A stretch of 8,020 nt of DNA from an uncultured Clostridia bacterium (GTDB taxonomy: Bacteria; Bacillota; Clostridia; Oscillospirales; Ruminococcaceae). Shown one piece after another: positions 1 to 6,655 of this stretch. Location of the stretch: NCBI GenBank assembly GCA_946533615.1, contig CAMNBY010000181.1:1-8020 (forward strand), written 5' to 3'. How positions within the stretch are numbered: the stretch's first letter is position 1; each line of letters begins with the position of its first letter. The notes under the pieces are model-generated. The model did not search any database and was not told where the DNA came from. It was given only the letters and a program-made list of their open reading frames with translations. A program made the translations under genes and the position numbers.

Positions 1-332
1 CACCCGTTTACGAATACGTCATCAAGGAGCCCAACGAGCTCTACATCAAGCGCGGAACAGCAAAGTTCTATTTTCTGCGCACTATCGACCTGCTGTGCCC
101 CTACAATATGCTCGGACACATCAACCGAGAGGCCTCGGATTTCCTGACGATCTACGATCGTTGGGTTTACCCGCCAACTGTTGAAGACGAAAAATCTCAG
201 GAAGAGATCAACAAGAGCTATTACTACAAACGCCCTTGGGATCTTGGCAAGAGGATGGGCGCTTATCTCGCGCTCAGCGTGTTCGTGACCGCCGCCGGCT
301 GCCTGATATTCAGCAAGAAGGATATGAGATAG
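1..332 (+). CDS. C-terminal end of a membrane protein, probable ABC-2 type transporter permease (5' partial)
   Basis: The reading frame is open from the left edge (first whole codon at position 3) to a TAG stop at 330-332, so only the last 109 residues are visible. The first 85 or so are hydrophilic and aromatic-rich (YVIKEPNELYIKRG, then a stretch with many Tyr, Trp and acidic residues). They are followed by one hydrophobic helix of about 20 residues (LALSVFVTAAGCLIF) and a short basic tail, SKKDMR. A final helix ending in a 'F-x-K-K-D' cytoplasmic tail is typical of ABC-2 type permeases, and a long extracytoplasmic segment before it fits the exporter permeases found beside two-component systems. 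The histidine kinase gene starts 37 nt downstream with no terminator between, so the two are probably co-transcribed. The permease assignment is inference from the tail and the context; no diagnostic motif is visible. Confidence 0.5.
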   Translation, partial: PVYEYVIKEPNELYIKRGTAKFYFLRTIDLLCPYNMLGHINREASDFLTIYDRWVYPPTVEDEKSQEEINKSYYYKRPWDLGKRMGAYLALSVFVTAAGCLIFSKKDMR

Positions 333-369
333 TCCCCGCGGATAAACAGTAAATAAAGGAGGTCGTGCC

Positions 370-1260
370 GTGCTTGTTTTTCTCGGCATCGTCGGCGTGA
401 CAGCCGTCGTGAATATAATACTCGCGGTGAAGCTTTGGGTGCTGAAAAAAAGCATGAAACAGATCGGCGGCAGCCTGTCCGAGATACTCGGAAGCGACAC
501 GAACAGACTGATCTCCATATCCTCGCGCGACAAATACGCAAGGCAGCTGGCATCACAGATAAACGACCAGCTGCGCACGCTCAGGAAGCAGCGTCACCGC
601 TACACTCAGGGCGACCGCGAGCTCAAAAACGCGGTGACGAACATTTCTCACGACCTTCGCACTCCCCTGACGGCGATCGGCGGCTATCTCGAGCTGCTCG
701 AGCGCGAGGACACGAGCCCGCAGGTCAGGGAGTACCTTGACATAATCTCGGAGCGCACAAGGCTTATGAAGCAGCTGACCGAGGAGCTGTTCCGCTATTC
801 GGTGATACTCTCGTCGGAGAAGGACGTGGAGCTTTCGGACGTCCACATCAACCGCGTGCTTGCCGAGAGCATCACGGGCTTTTACGCCGCCCTGACCGCA
901 CGCGGCATCGAGCCCGAGGTAGAGATCTGCGAGGAGAAGATCGTCCGCAGGGCAAACGAGGAGCTGCTGTCGCGGGTGTTCTCGAACCTTATCAGCAACG
1001 CGCTGAAATACAGCACGGGCGACCTGACTGTGCGCCTTGCTCCTGACGGGACGATCAGCTTTGAAAACAATGCTCCCGACCTGACGGCCGTCGAGGCAGA
1101 GCAGCTCTTTGACCGCTTCTACACCGTCGAGACCGCGCACAATTCCACAGGCCTCGGACTCGCTATCTCGAGAACGCTGGTCTCGCAGATGGGCGGAACG
1201 ATCGAAGCCGCTGCCGCCGGCGGAAGGCTGACGATCACTCTCATTCTGCCGCAAAACTGA
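370..1260 (+). CDS. Sensor histidine kinase (HisKA/HATPase_c) with a single N-terminal membrane helix
   Basis: This 296-residue membrane kinase should autophosphorylate on histidine and pass the phosphate to a response regulator, which is not in this window. The GTG start is chosen because AAAGGAGGT at 355-363 lies 6 nt upstream. Residues 2-25 form the only membrane helix, and no extracellular sensor domain is visible. A charged linker (about 45-90) leads to the H-box NISHDLRTPLTAI with the phospho-acceptor H94. The catalytic domain has the N-box FSNLISNALKYS (N206, N210), the F-box LFDRFY (246-251) and the G2 box STGLGLAI (259-266). The usual DxGxG (G1) box is not recognisable; the matching stretch reads ISFENNAPDL (229-238). 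Position after a probable exporter permease suggests a role in sensing or resisting a peptide, antibiotic or envelope stress. That role is inferred; the kinase call is firm. Confidence 0.93.
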   Translation: MLVFLGIVGVTAVVNIILAVKLWVLKKSMKQIGGSLSEILGSDTNRLISISSRDKYARQLASQINDQLRTLRKQRHRYTQGDRELKNAVTNISHDLRTPLTAIGGYLELLEREDTSPQVREYLDIISERTRLMKQLTEELFRYSVILSSEKDVELSDVHINRVLAESITGFYAALTARGIEPEVEICEEKIVRRANEELLSRVFSNLISNALKYSTGDLTVRLAPDGTISFENNAPDLTAVEAEQLFDRFYTVETAHNSTGLGLAISRTLVSQMGGTIEAAAAGGRLTITLILPQN

Positions 1261-1263
1261 CTA

Positions 1264-1292
1264 TTGACAAACGGCGCTTTTTATAGTATAAT
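1264..1292 (+). promoter_or_regulatory. Consensus sigma-A promoter of alaS
   Basis: A perfect -35 box TTGACA (1264-1269) and a perfect -10 box TATAAT (1287-1292) are separated by the ideal 17 nt. The -35 box begins four bases after the TGA stop of the kinase gene. Transcription should start near 1299-1300, just before the T-box leader. An unweakened consensus promoter fits a gene whose expression is set by conditional termination rather than by initiation. Confidence 0.92.
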
Positions 1293-1298
1293 ATCTCT

Positions 1299-1536
1299 GT
1301 GATATCTCAAACGCTGTGAAGGAATTATCCGCAGTGAGCTCCATGCAGAGAAAAGGCGGTCGGTGCAAGCCTTGATGGAGAAAATGCGGTGGCTGCCCCG
1401 AGCATCGCTGTGAAAGCAGCGGCGTATACCCTGCGTTAAAGGGCACGAGCGGCAAGGGCTTCGGCCTTTGCAATTTGGGTGGTAACACGGAGTACTGCGC
1501 TTCGTCCCATGTTTAGGGGCGGAGCGTTTTTGTTTT
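1299..1536 (+). promoter_or_regulatory. T-box riboswitch leader of alaS (tRNA-Ala sensing)
   Basis: The leader between the promoter and alaS has the parts of a transcriptional T-box. In Stem I, 1339-1344 (CTCCAT) pairs with 1375-1380 (ATGGAG), and the apical part carries the conserved GGTGCAAGCC (1362-1371). CCGCA (1329-1333) can pair with TGCGG (1385-1389) above a loop holding alanine codons: GCT at 1392-1394, or GCC at 1395-1397. Either could be the specifier. An 8-bp stem with a UUCG loop (1452-1471) precedes the T-box sequence GGGTGGTAACACGG (1477-1490). Its TGGT (1480-1483) complements the ACCA end of uncharged tRNA-Ala. GGG (1477-1479) can pair with CCC (1506-1508) to form the antiterminator, which excludes the terminator. 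High uncharged tRNA-Ala should therefore raise alaS expression. The class is certain; the specifier register and the 5' end are estimates. Confidence 0.94.
1498..1536 (+). terminator. Intrinsic terminator of the T-box leader
   Basis: CGCTTCGTCCC (1498-1508) pairs with GGGGCGGAGCG (1516-1526) over 11 positions, two of them G-U, around a 7-nt loop. A T-rich tract follows (TTTTTG, then TTTT). The 5' arm contains the bases needed for the antiterminator, so the two structures exclude each other. It is also the first recognisable terminator downstream of the histidine kinase gene. Confidence 0.92.
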
Positions 1537-1574
1537 CTGTAAAGCCCGCAGCACCTTTGAGAACAAAAACTTAT

Positions 1575-1579
1575 GGAGG
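1575..1579 (+). promoter_or_regulatory. Ribosome binding site that decides the alaS start
   Basis: GGAGG lies 1 nt before the in-frame ATG at 1581 but 10 nt before the ATG at 1590. A 1-nt spacing is too short to work, so 1590 is the likely start. It also gives the family's usual N-terminus, MKWMGLNELR. The frame is open further upstream, through the terminator and T-box sequence to 1479, but that extension is leader RNA and has no role in coding. Confidence 0.75.
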
Positions 1580-1589
1580 AATGTTGAAA

Positions 1590-4250
1590 ATGAAATGGAT
1601 GGGACTTAACGAGCTGAGAGAATCTTACCTCAAATTCTTTGAGAGCAAGGGACACCTGAGGATAAAGAGCTTTCCCCTCGTTCCGCAGAACGACAACAGC
1701 CTGCTGCTGATAAACGCAGGCATGGCTCCCCTGAAGCCTTACTTCACGGGTCAGGACGTGCCGCCCTCTGTGCGCTTGTGCGACTGCCAGAAGTGCATCA
1801 GAACAGGCGACATCGAGAACGTCGGCATCACCGCAAGACACGGCACCTTCTTCGAGATGCTCGGCAACTGGAGCTTTGGCGAGTACTTCAAGAAGGAGGC
1901 TATCGCCTGGGCGTGGGAGTATGTGACAAAGATACTTGAGATCCCCGAGGACAGGCTCTATGTTTCCGTCTACGAGGACGACGACGAGGCCGAGAAGATC
2001 TGGCACGAGCAGGAGGGTCTGCCTATGGACAGGATCTTCCGCATGGGCAAGGAGGACAACTTCTGGGAGGCAGGCATCGACGGCCCCTGCGGTCCCTGCT
2101 CCGAGATCTATTATGACAGAGGCGAGGAGTACGGCTGCGGCAAGCCCACCTGCACCGTCGGCTGTGACTGCGACAGATATATGGAGTTCTGGAACCTTGT
2201 TTTCACTCAGTTCGAGCGCCACGAGGACGGCACCTATACGGAGCTGAAGCAGAAGAACATCGACACGGGCATGGGTCTCGAGCGTATCGCCGCGATGATG
2301 CAGGGCGTTGACTCTATCTTTGACGTTGACACGATCAAGGCTATCCGCGACCACGTCTGCCGGATCGCCGGGGTCGAGTACGGCAAGGAGCACAAGAAGG
2401 ACGTGTCTGTCCGCGTCATCACCGACCATATCCGCTCCGTTACCTTTATGGCTTCGGACGGTATCCTGCCCTCGAACGAGGGACGCGGCTATGTGATGCG
2501 CAGGCTTATCAGACGCGCAGTCCGTCACGGAAAGCTGCTCGGCATCGACAAGCCCTTCCTCAAGGACATCGTAAAGACCGTTGTCGAAAACTCCAAGGGC
2601 GAGTACACCGAGCTCGAGGAGAAGTACGACTATATCGTGAAGCTGCTTGCCACCGAGGAGCAGAACTTCAACAACACGATCGACAAGGGCATGAAGCTGC
2701 TGGACGAGTACGTTGAGCAGATGAAGGCAGAAGGCAAGACCACTCTCGACGGCGAGAGCTGCTTCAAGCTTTCCGACACCCACGGCTTCCCTATCGACCT
2801 GACAAGAGAGATACTGGAGGAAAAGGGCTTCTCCTGCGACGAGGAAGGCTACCGCGCAGCCTACGAAAAGCAGAGAGAGACCGCCCGTGTTGCCCGCGGA
2901 GGCTCTAAGTACATGGGTGCCGACGACACGGTCTTCCTCAAAATGGACAAAAACTTCCACACCGAGTTCACAGGCTACACCAGGCTTGAGGACGACAGCG
3001 AGATCAGGTATCTTGCCACAGACGAGGAGCTTGTCGAGAACGCAGGCTGCGACGGCGAGATCTACTACCTCGTTTCCGGACAGACTCCGTTCTATGCCGA
3101 GAGCGGCGGACAGGTAGGCGACAAGGGCTTTATCACCACCGCCAGCGGCAAGGCCGAGGTGCTTGACGTAATGAAAGTCACCGCAGGCAAGTTTGCCCAC
3201 AAGATCAGAGTAGTTGAGGGCGGCATTGCTGTTGGTCAGCAGGCGCATTTCGCAGTTGACAAAAAGAACCGCTTTGCGATCATGCGCAACCACACCTGCG
3301 CTCATCTGCTCCAGGCTGCACTGAGAGAAGTCCTCGGCGACCACGTTCATCAGGCAGGACAGCTTGTTGACGCCGAGAGAGTGCGTTTCGACTTCAGCCA
3401 TTTCAACGCCCTCACCAACGAGGAGAAGCTCAGAGTCGAATCCATCGTCAACGCAAATATCCTGAAGGCGCTGGACGTTACCGTTAAGGAAATGCCGATC
3501 GACGAAGCAAAGAAGCTGGGCGCTATGGCTCTCTTCGGCGAGAAGTACGGCTCGGTGGTAAGAGTCGTTTCGATTGGAAATGATGAAGAGACTCCCTCGA
3601 TCGAGTTCTGCGGAGGCACCCACGTTGACAACACATCGCGCATCGGCCTGTTCAAGCTGGTGAGCGAAAGCTCGGTCGCTTCTGGCGTAAGACGTATAGA
3701 GGGCGTTACGGGACGCGGAGTGCTGGCACTCATCGAGCAGCACAAGGATCAGATAATCCGCGCTGCACAGGCTCTCAAGGTCAACAATCCTATGGAGCTT
3801 GCCGCAAGATGCGAGAGCATAATGCAGGACATCAAGGCTCTCGAAAAGGAGCGCGAGTCCCTGCAAAGCGAGATCGCCGCTATGCGTTCAAAGACCATAA
3901 TGGAGACAGCCGTTGACGTCAGGGGAATAAAGGTCGCGACCGCTATGCTCCGCAACATCAAGGCCGATGCCCTGAGAAAAATGGTGGACGATGTGAAGTC
4001 CGCCCATGACGATATAGTTATAGTGCTTGCAGGCATTGACGGCGAGAAGGCGAACTTCGCCGTAGGCTGCGGCAAGGAGGCTCTTGCGAAGGGCGCCCAC
4101 GCGGGCAAGATCGCAGGCAAGGTCGCAGCGCTCACAGGCGGCAAGGGCGGCGGACGTCCCGACAGCGCAATGGCAGGCGTGGGCGACAAGTACAAGATAG
4201 ACGAAGCCCTCGACCAGGCCGACGAGATCGTTTCCGAGTTTATAAAGTAA
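1590..4250 (+). CDS. alaS: Alanyl-tRNA synthetase (AlaRS)
   Basis: The 886-residue cytoplasmic class II synthetase charges tRNA-Ala with alanine and has the usual bacterial length. The aminoacylation core carries GHLRIKSFPLVP (21-32), the motif 2 region RHGTFFEMLGNWSFGEYF (83-100), GPCGPCSEIYYDRG (165-178), NIDTGMGLER (223-232) and the motif 3 region GRGYVMRRLIRRAVRHG (298-314). A cysteine cluster (C183, C188, C192, C194) in the segment before WNLVFTQF may be structural. The editing domain, which removes mischarged Ser and Gly, has its metal ligands: HTCAH (H568, H572) and CGGTH (C674, H678). A coiled region (about 735-770) leads to the C-Ala domain with GGKGGGRPDSAMAGVGD (850-866). No part is missing. 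Expression is under the T-box leader just upstream. No terminator is evident in the 43 nt before the HIT gene, so the transcript may continue. Confidence 0.98.
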   Translation: MKWMGLNELRESYLKFFESKGHLRIKSFPLVPQNDNSLLLINAGMAPLKPYFTGQDVPPSVRLCDCQKCIRTGDIENVGITARHGTFFEMLGNWSFGEYFKKEAIAWAWEYVTKILEIPEDRLYVSVYEDDDEAEKIWHEQEGLPMDRIFRMGKEDNFWEAGIDGPCGPCSEIYYDRGEEYGCGKPTCTVGCDCDRYMEFWNLVFTQFERHEDGTYTELKQKNIDTGMGLERIAAMMQGVDSIFDVDTIKAIRDHVCRIAGVEYGKEHKKDVSVRVITDHIRSVTFMASDGILPSNEGRGYVMRRLIRRAVRHGKLLGIDKPFLKDIVKTVVENSKGEYTELEEKYDYIVKLLATEEQNFNNTIDKGMKLLDEYVEQMKAEGKTTLDGESCFKLSDTHGFPIDLTREILEEKGFSCDEEGYRAAYEKQRETARVARGGSKYMGADDTVFLKMDKNFHTEFTGYTRLEDDSEIRYLATDEELVENAGCDGEIYYLVSGQTPFYAESGGQVGDKGFITTASGKAEVLDVMKVTAGKFAHKIRVVEGGIAVGQQAHFAVDKKNRFAIMRNHTCAHLLQAALREVLGDHVHQAGQLVDAERVRFDFSHFNALTNEEKLRVESIVNANILKALDVTVKEMPIDEAKKLGAMALFGEKYGSVVRVVSIGNDEETPSIEFCGGTHVDNTSRIGLFKLVSESSVASGVRRIEGVTGRGVLALIEQHKDQIIRAAQALKVNNPMELAARCESIMQDIKALEKERESLQSEIAAMRSKTIMETAVDVRGIKVATAMLRNIKADALRKMVDDVKSAHDDIVIVLAGIDGEKANFAVGCGKEALAKGAHAGKIAGKVAALTGGKGGGRPDSAMAGVGDKYKIDEALDQADEIVSEFIK

Positions 4251-4267
4251 GTTTGCATTCGTATAAT
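4239..4267 (+). promoter_or_regulatory. Candidate promoter before the HIT gene
   Basis: A perfect -10 box TATAAT (4262-4267) stands in the short gap after alaS. Seventeen nt upstream is TTTATA (4239-4244), which matches four of six -35 bases and overlaps the last alaS codons. The arrangement could drive the HIT-comEC-holA run apart from the T-box. The weak -35 box and AT-rich gap mean it could be chance. Confidence 0.35.
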
Positions 4268-4293
4268 TATTTGATACCGAAGGAGGAACCATC

Positions 4294-4635
4294 ATGAATG
4301 ACTGCCTTTTCTGCAAGATCGTAAAGGGCGAGATACCGTCCGACAAGGTCTATGAGGACGAGCTTGTTTACGTCTTCAAGGATATTGCGCCCACAGCGCC
4401 CGTACACCTGCTCGTTATCCCCAAGGAGCACATTTCGCGCCTTGACGAGGTGAACGCGAGCAACAGCGCCGTTATCGCCCACATCTATGAAGTCATAGCC
4501 AAACTGTCCAAAGATCTGGACTTGAAAGAAGGCTTCCGCGTAGTTTCAAACTGCGGCGAGAGCGCAGGACAGAGCGTGTTCCACATTCACTTCCACCTGC
4601 TGGCGGGCAGACCGCTGCAGTGGCCTGCGGGCTAA
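4294..4635 (+). CDS. HIT-family protein (Hint-like nucleoside phosphoramidase/hydrolase)
   Basis: The complete 113-residue protein has the layout of the Hint/PKCI-like branch of the histidine triad family: CLFCKIVKGEIPSDKVYED at the N-terminus, VHLLVIPKEHI (37-47), and the triad HIHFHLL (H97, H99, H101). By family knowledge H99 is the nucleophile attacking the alpha-phosphate of purine nucleotides joined to amines or acyl-adenylates. C4 and C7, with His residues, match the zinc-site pattern of many bacterial members. The C-terminal GRPLQWPAG resembles the usual Hint ending. AAGGAGG (4280-4286) lies 7 nt before the ATG. Hint proteins can hydrolyse aminoacyl-adenylates, so the place after a tRNA synthetase gene is suggestive, but a functional link is only inference. 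Confidence 0.92.
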   Translation: MNDCLFCKIVKGEIPSDKVYEDELVYVFKDIAPTAPVHLLVIPKEHISRLDEVNASNSAVIAHIYEVIAKLSKDLDLKEGFRVVSNCGESAGQSVFHIHFHLLAGRPLQWPAG

Positions 4636-4683
4636 AGGAATGAAACGAAAAGCCGCCTGGTCGGGATTTTCCTTCCTTGGAGG
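4634..4683 (+). promoter_or_regulatory. Two competing ribosome binding sites at the comEC start
   Basis: AAAGGA (4634-4639) overlaps the HIT stop codon (TAA, 4633-4635) and touches the ATG at 4640 with no spacer, which is poor for ordinary initiation. GGAGG (4679-4683) lies 4 nt before an in-frame ATG at 4688 (codon 17). The first start keeps the basic N-terminus MKRKAAW usual for ComEC and would depend on coupling to HIT translation. The second has the better site but removes most of the first hydrophobic stretch. Confidence 0.5.
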
Positions 4684-6634
4684 CACAATGCTGATACTGC
4701 TGCGGCCGTGCAGCGAGTGGGTGCTGTTTCTCGGCGCTCTGCTGCTGACCGCTGCGGCTGTCGCTCTTTTTCGCAAGCAACGGGTGTATTCCTTTGTTGT
4801 GGGGCTCTGCCTGCTGGCGGGGCTTGCCCACGGAACGGTCTACACCCATTTTCGCATACAGCCGCAGCTCGACCTCGACGGCCGCGAGATCACCGTTACA
4901 GGCAACATCACCGAATGTTCCTACAGGGGCAGCGATGTCTGGCGGCTGACCGTTGACGGCAGAACAGATGACGGCACCGCCGTCGGGATAATGCTCTACA
5001 GCAGCAAGCCTGTTGCGGTGCGCAACACCGCCGAGATCACCTGCACGGCAGCCACCCTGTCAGACAACGCGCTGTTCAGCAGCACAAGCTTCAACAGCAA
5101 GCGCGGGGTCTATCTGACGGCCGCGGGAGATGCCAAGGTCACGGACAAGGGTGCCCACGGCGAACACTTCATGAGGCTTGCTTCCCGCCTTCGCGACTAC
5201 ACCTCGAAGTGTATCTTTGCGGCCTGTGACAGCGAGAGCGCCGCCCTGCTGCAAGCGATCGTCTGCGGCGACAAGAGCGAGCTCTCGGCCGCCGATAAGG
5301 CCGCCATGACCCGCGCAGGCATCGGCCACATAATGGCTGTCTCGGGAACGCATCTGACTGTCATTGCCCTGCTTTTCAGTACAATATTTTGTACAGTTTA
5401 TACTCCCAAGCGCCTGCGGACATTTCTGATGCTTGGGATCATCCTGCTGTTTATGGGCTTTGCGGGCTTTTCGCCGTCGGTCACGAGGGCTGGAATAATG
5501 CTTATGCTCGTGCAGCTCTCTTCCCTCTTCGGCAGGAGGACATACACCCTGAACTCGCTCGGGCTCTGCGCCCTTGTGATGGCTCTGATCTCACCCTACG
5601 CCGTGACAGGCGCCGCTTTCCTGCTGTCGATGACCTCGGCGGCAGCTATCGGTGCGGTAACGCCGAAGCTTGTTTCAAGGAGCTCCGACATTCCGCACAA
5701 CTCGGTCAGGAGCTCCCTCACAGCCTCGTTTGCGGTGCTGACGGCGACGCTGCCGATACAGGTGCTGTACTTCAACGAGGTCTCTGTGATCTCGCCGATA
5801 ACAAATCTGCTGCTGGTGCCGCTTTGTTCGGCGGCTCTGGGACTTCTGCCCTTTGCGATGCTTCTGGGCGGAACGACCGCAGCGGCTCAAATAATACTGC
5901 GCATCTGCGGGCTTCTCGTAAAGCTGACCCTCCGCTGCTGCACCGCCCTTTCGGGATATGACTTTGCATCGGTCGGCGGCTGCCACAGGATAATACTCGC
6001 GGTCGCAGCCGTGATACTTGTGGGGCTGCTTTCGGCGGCGCTCATGTACCGCTCGGCAAGGCTGCTCGTTTCGGGAAGCGTCGTTCTGCTGGCGGCGGTA
6101 TGTATGTTCACTGCCCTGTCCTCATACCTCGCGCGGGACACCTACCGTGTAGTGACGCTGAACAACAGCAGCGGCACGACCGCCGTCATTATCCGCGGAC
6201 ACAGCGCCGTGATACTCGACATCGGAAGCAGGGGCAGACACGCCTACAATCTTCAGGAGCTGCTGTCCTTCTACGGCGTCCGTCGAGTAGAGAGTGTTTT
6301 CATCAGCGGCGACAGCGCAGGTTATGTCTACACCGAGGAGATACTGCCCGCCGCAGAAACGGTCTGCACGGAGTTTGGCTCCTCGGGGGAGAAATTCTCT
6401 CACGGCGACACCGCCGACATGGGCGGCCTGACGATCTTCCGGGCCGAAAACGGCTTTGAAGTCAGCGCCTATGATATTGACCTTACACTTACAAGAAAGC
6501 GGCTCTCGCTGCCCTCGGGGGACATCGACTTCCCTGTCGGCGGCGCTATCCTCGAGGTCGAGCTCGCCCCCGACAAGGCGCAGCTTTTCGAGCTCGACGA
6601 CCGCTTCTACAAGCAGCACATAAATCAAAACTGA
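4640..6634 (+). CDS. comEC: ComEC/Rec2-family DNA uptake channel with degenerate C-terminal beta-lactamase-like domain
   Basis: The 664-residue multi-membrane protein belongs to the family that carries single-stranded DNA across the membrane during natural transformation. Two hydrophobic stretches (about 8-22 and 26-65) precede a DUF4131-like soluble region (about 70-190). The Competence domain (about 198-490) carries GDKSELSAADK (210-220), GIGHIMAVSGTHLTVI (227-242), FSPSVTRAGIMLML (277-290) and FNEVSVISPITNLLLVP (378-394). The last 165 residues sit where most ComEC proteins have a metallo-beta-lactamase domain. Here the fold outline remains (VVTLNNSSGTTAVIIRG, then VILDIGSRG), but the expected H-x-D-H motif is replaced by VFISGDSAGYVYT (553-565). 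Metal-dependent nuclease activity is therefore doubtful. It starts 4 nt after the HIT stop and ends 21 nt before holA. The start codon is uncertain: 4640 is given, 4688 is possible. Confidence 0.92.
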   Translation: MKRKAAWSGFSFLGGTMLILLRPCSEWVLFLGALLLTAAAVALFRKQRVYSFVVGLCLLAGLAHGTVYTHFRIQPQLDLDGREITVTGNITECSYRGSDVWRLTVDGRTDDGTAVGIMLYSSKPVAVRNTAEITCTAATLSDNALFSSTSFNSKRGVYLTAAGDAKVTDKGAHGEHFMRLASRLRDYTSKCIFAACDSESAALLQAIVCGDKSELSAADKAAMTRAGIGHIMAVSGTHLTVIALLFSTIFCTVYTPKRLRTFLMLGIILLFMGFAGFSPSVTRAGIMLMLVQLSSLFGRRTYTLNSLGLCALVMALISPYAVTGAAFLLSMTSAAAIGAVTPKLVSRSSDIPHNSVRSSLTASFAVLTATLPIQVLYFNEVSVISPITNLLLVPLCSAALGLLPFAMLLGGTTAAAQIILRICGLLVKLTLRCCTALSGYDFASVGGCHRIILAVAAVILVGLLSAALMYRSARLLVSGSVVLLAAVCMFTALSSYLARDTYRVVTLNNSSGTTAVIIRGHSAVILDIGSRGRHAYNLQELLSFYGVRRVESVFISGDSAGYVYTEEILPAAETVCTEFGSSGEKFSHGDTADMGGLTIFRAENGFEVSAYDIDLTLTRKRLSLPSGDIDFPVGGAILEVELAPDKAQLFELDDRFYKQHINQN

Positions 6635-6655
6635 ACGACCGAAAGGAGGAACGAT

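Noticed and set aside
553..1254. A 233-codon open frame on the - strand opposite the histidine kinase
   Set aside because: The + strand frame has clear H, N, F and G2 boxes. The antisense frame is rich in Arg, Ala and Leu and matches nothing I recognise.
1291..1305. Inverted repeat ATATC-TCTGT-GATAT across the alaS transcription start
   Set aside because: The arms are only 5 bp and overlap the -10 box, whose sequence accounts for part of the match. An operator cannot be supported.
1312..1414. Direct repeat CGCTGTGAA at 1312-1320 and 1406-1414 in the leader
   Set aside because: Two 9-nt copies in a structured RNA leader are more likely by chance or stem constraint than a separate element. 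No further copies were seen.
1479..1589. N-terminal extension of alaS from an upstream GTG
   Set aside because: The extension would be translated from the T-box sequence and terminator hairpin, has no suitable ribosome binding site, and gives a sequence that AlaRS proteins do not have.
1281..3866. An 861-codon open frame on the - strand opposite alaS and its leader
   Set aside because: It lies antisense to a gene with every AlaRS motif, runs through the T-box and terminator, and translates to a Leu/Val/Ala-rich sequence without recognisable domains. GC-rich genes with biased third positions commonly give such shadows.
5389..5961. A 190-codon + strand frame inside comEC
   Set aside because: It is out of frame within conserved Competence-domain coding sequence and has no ribosome binding site or recognisable motif.
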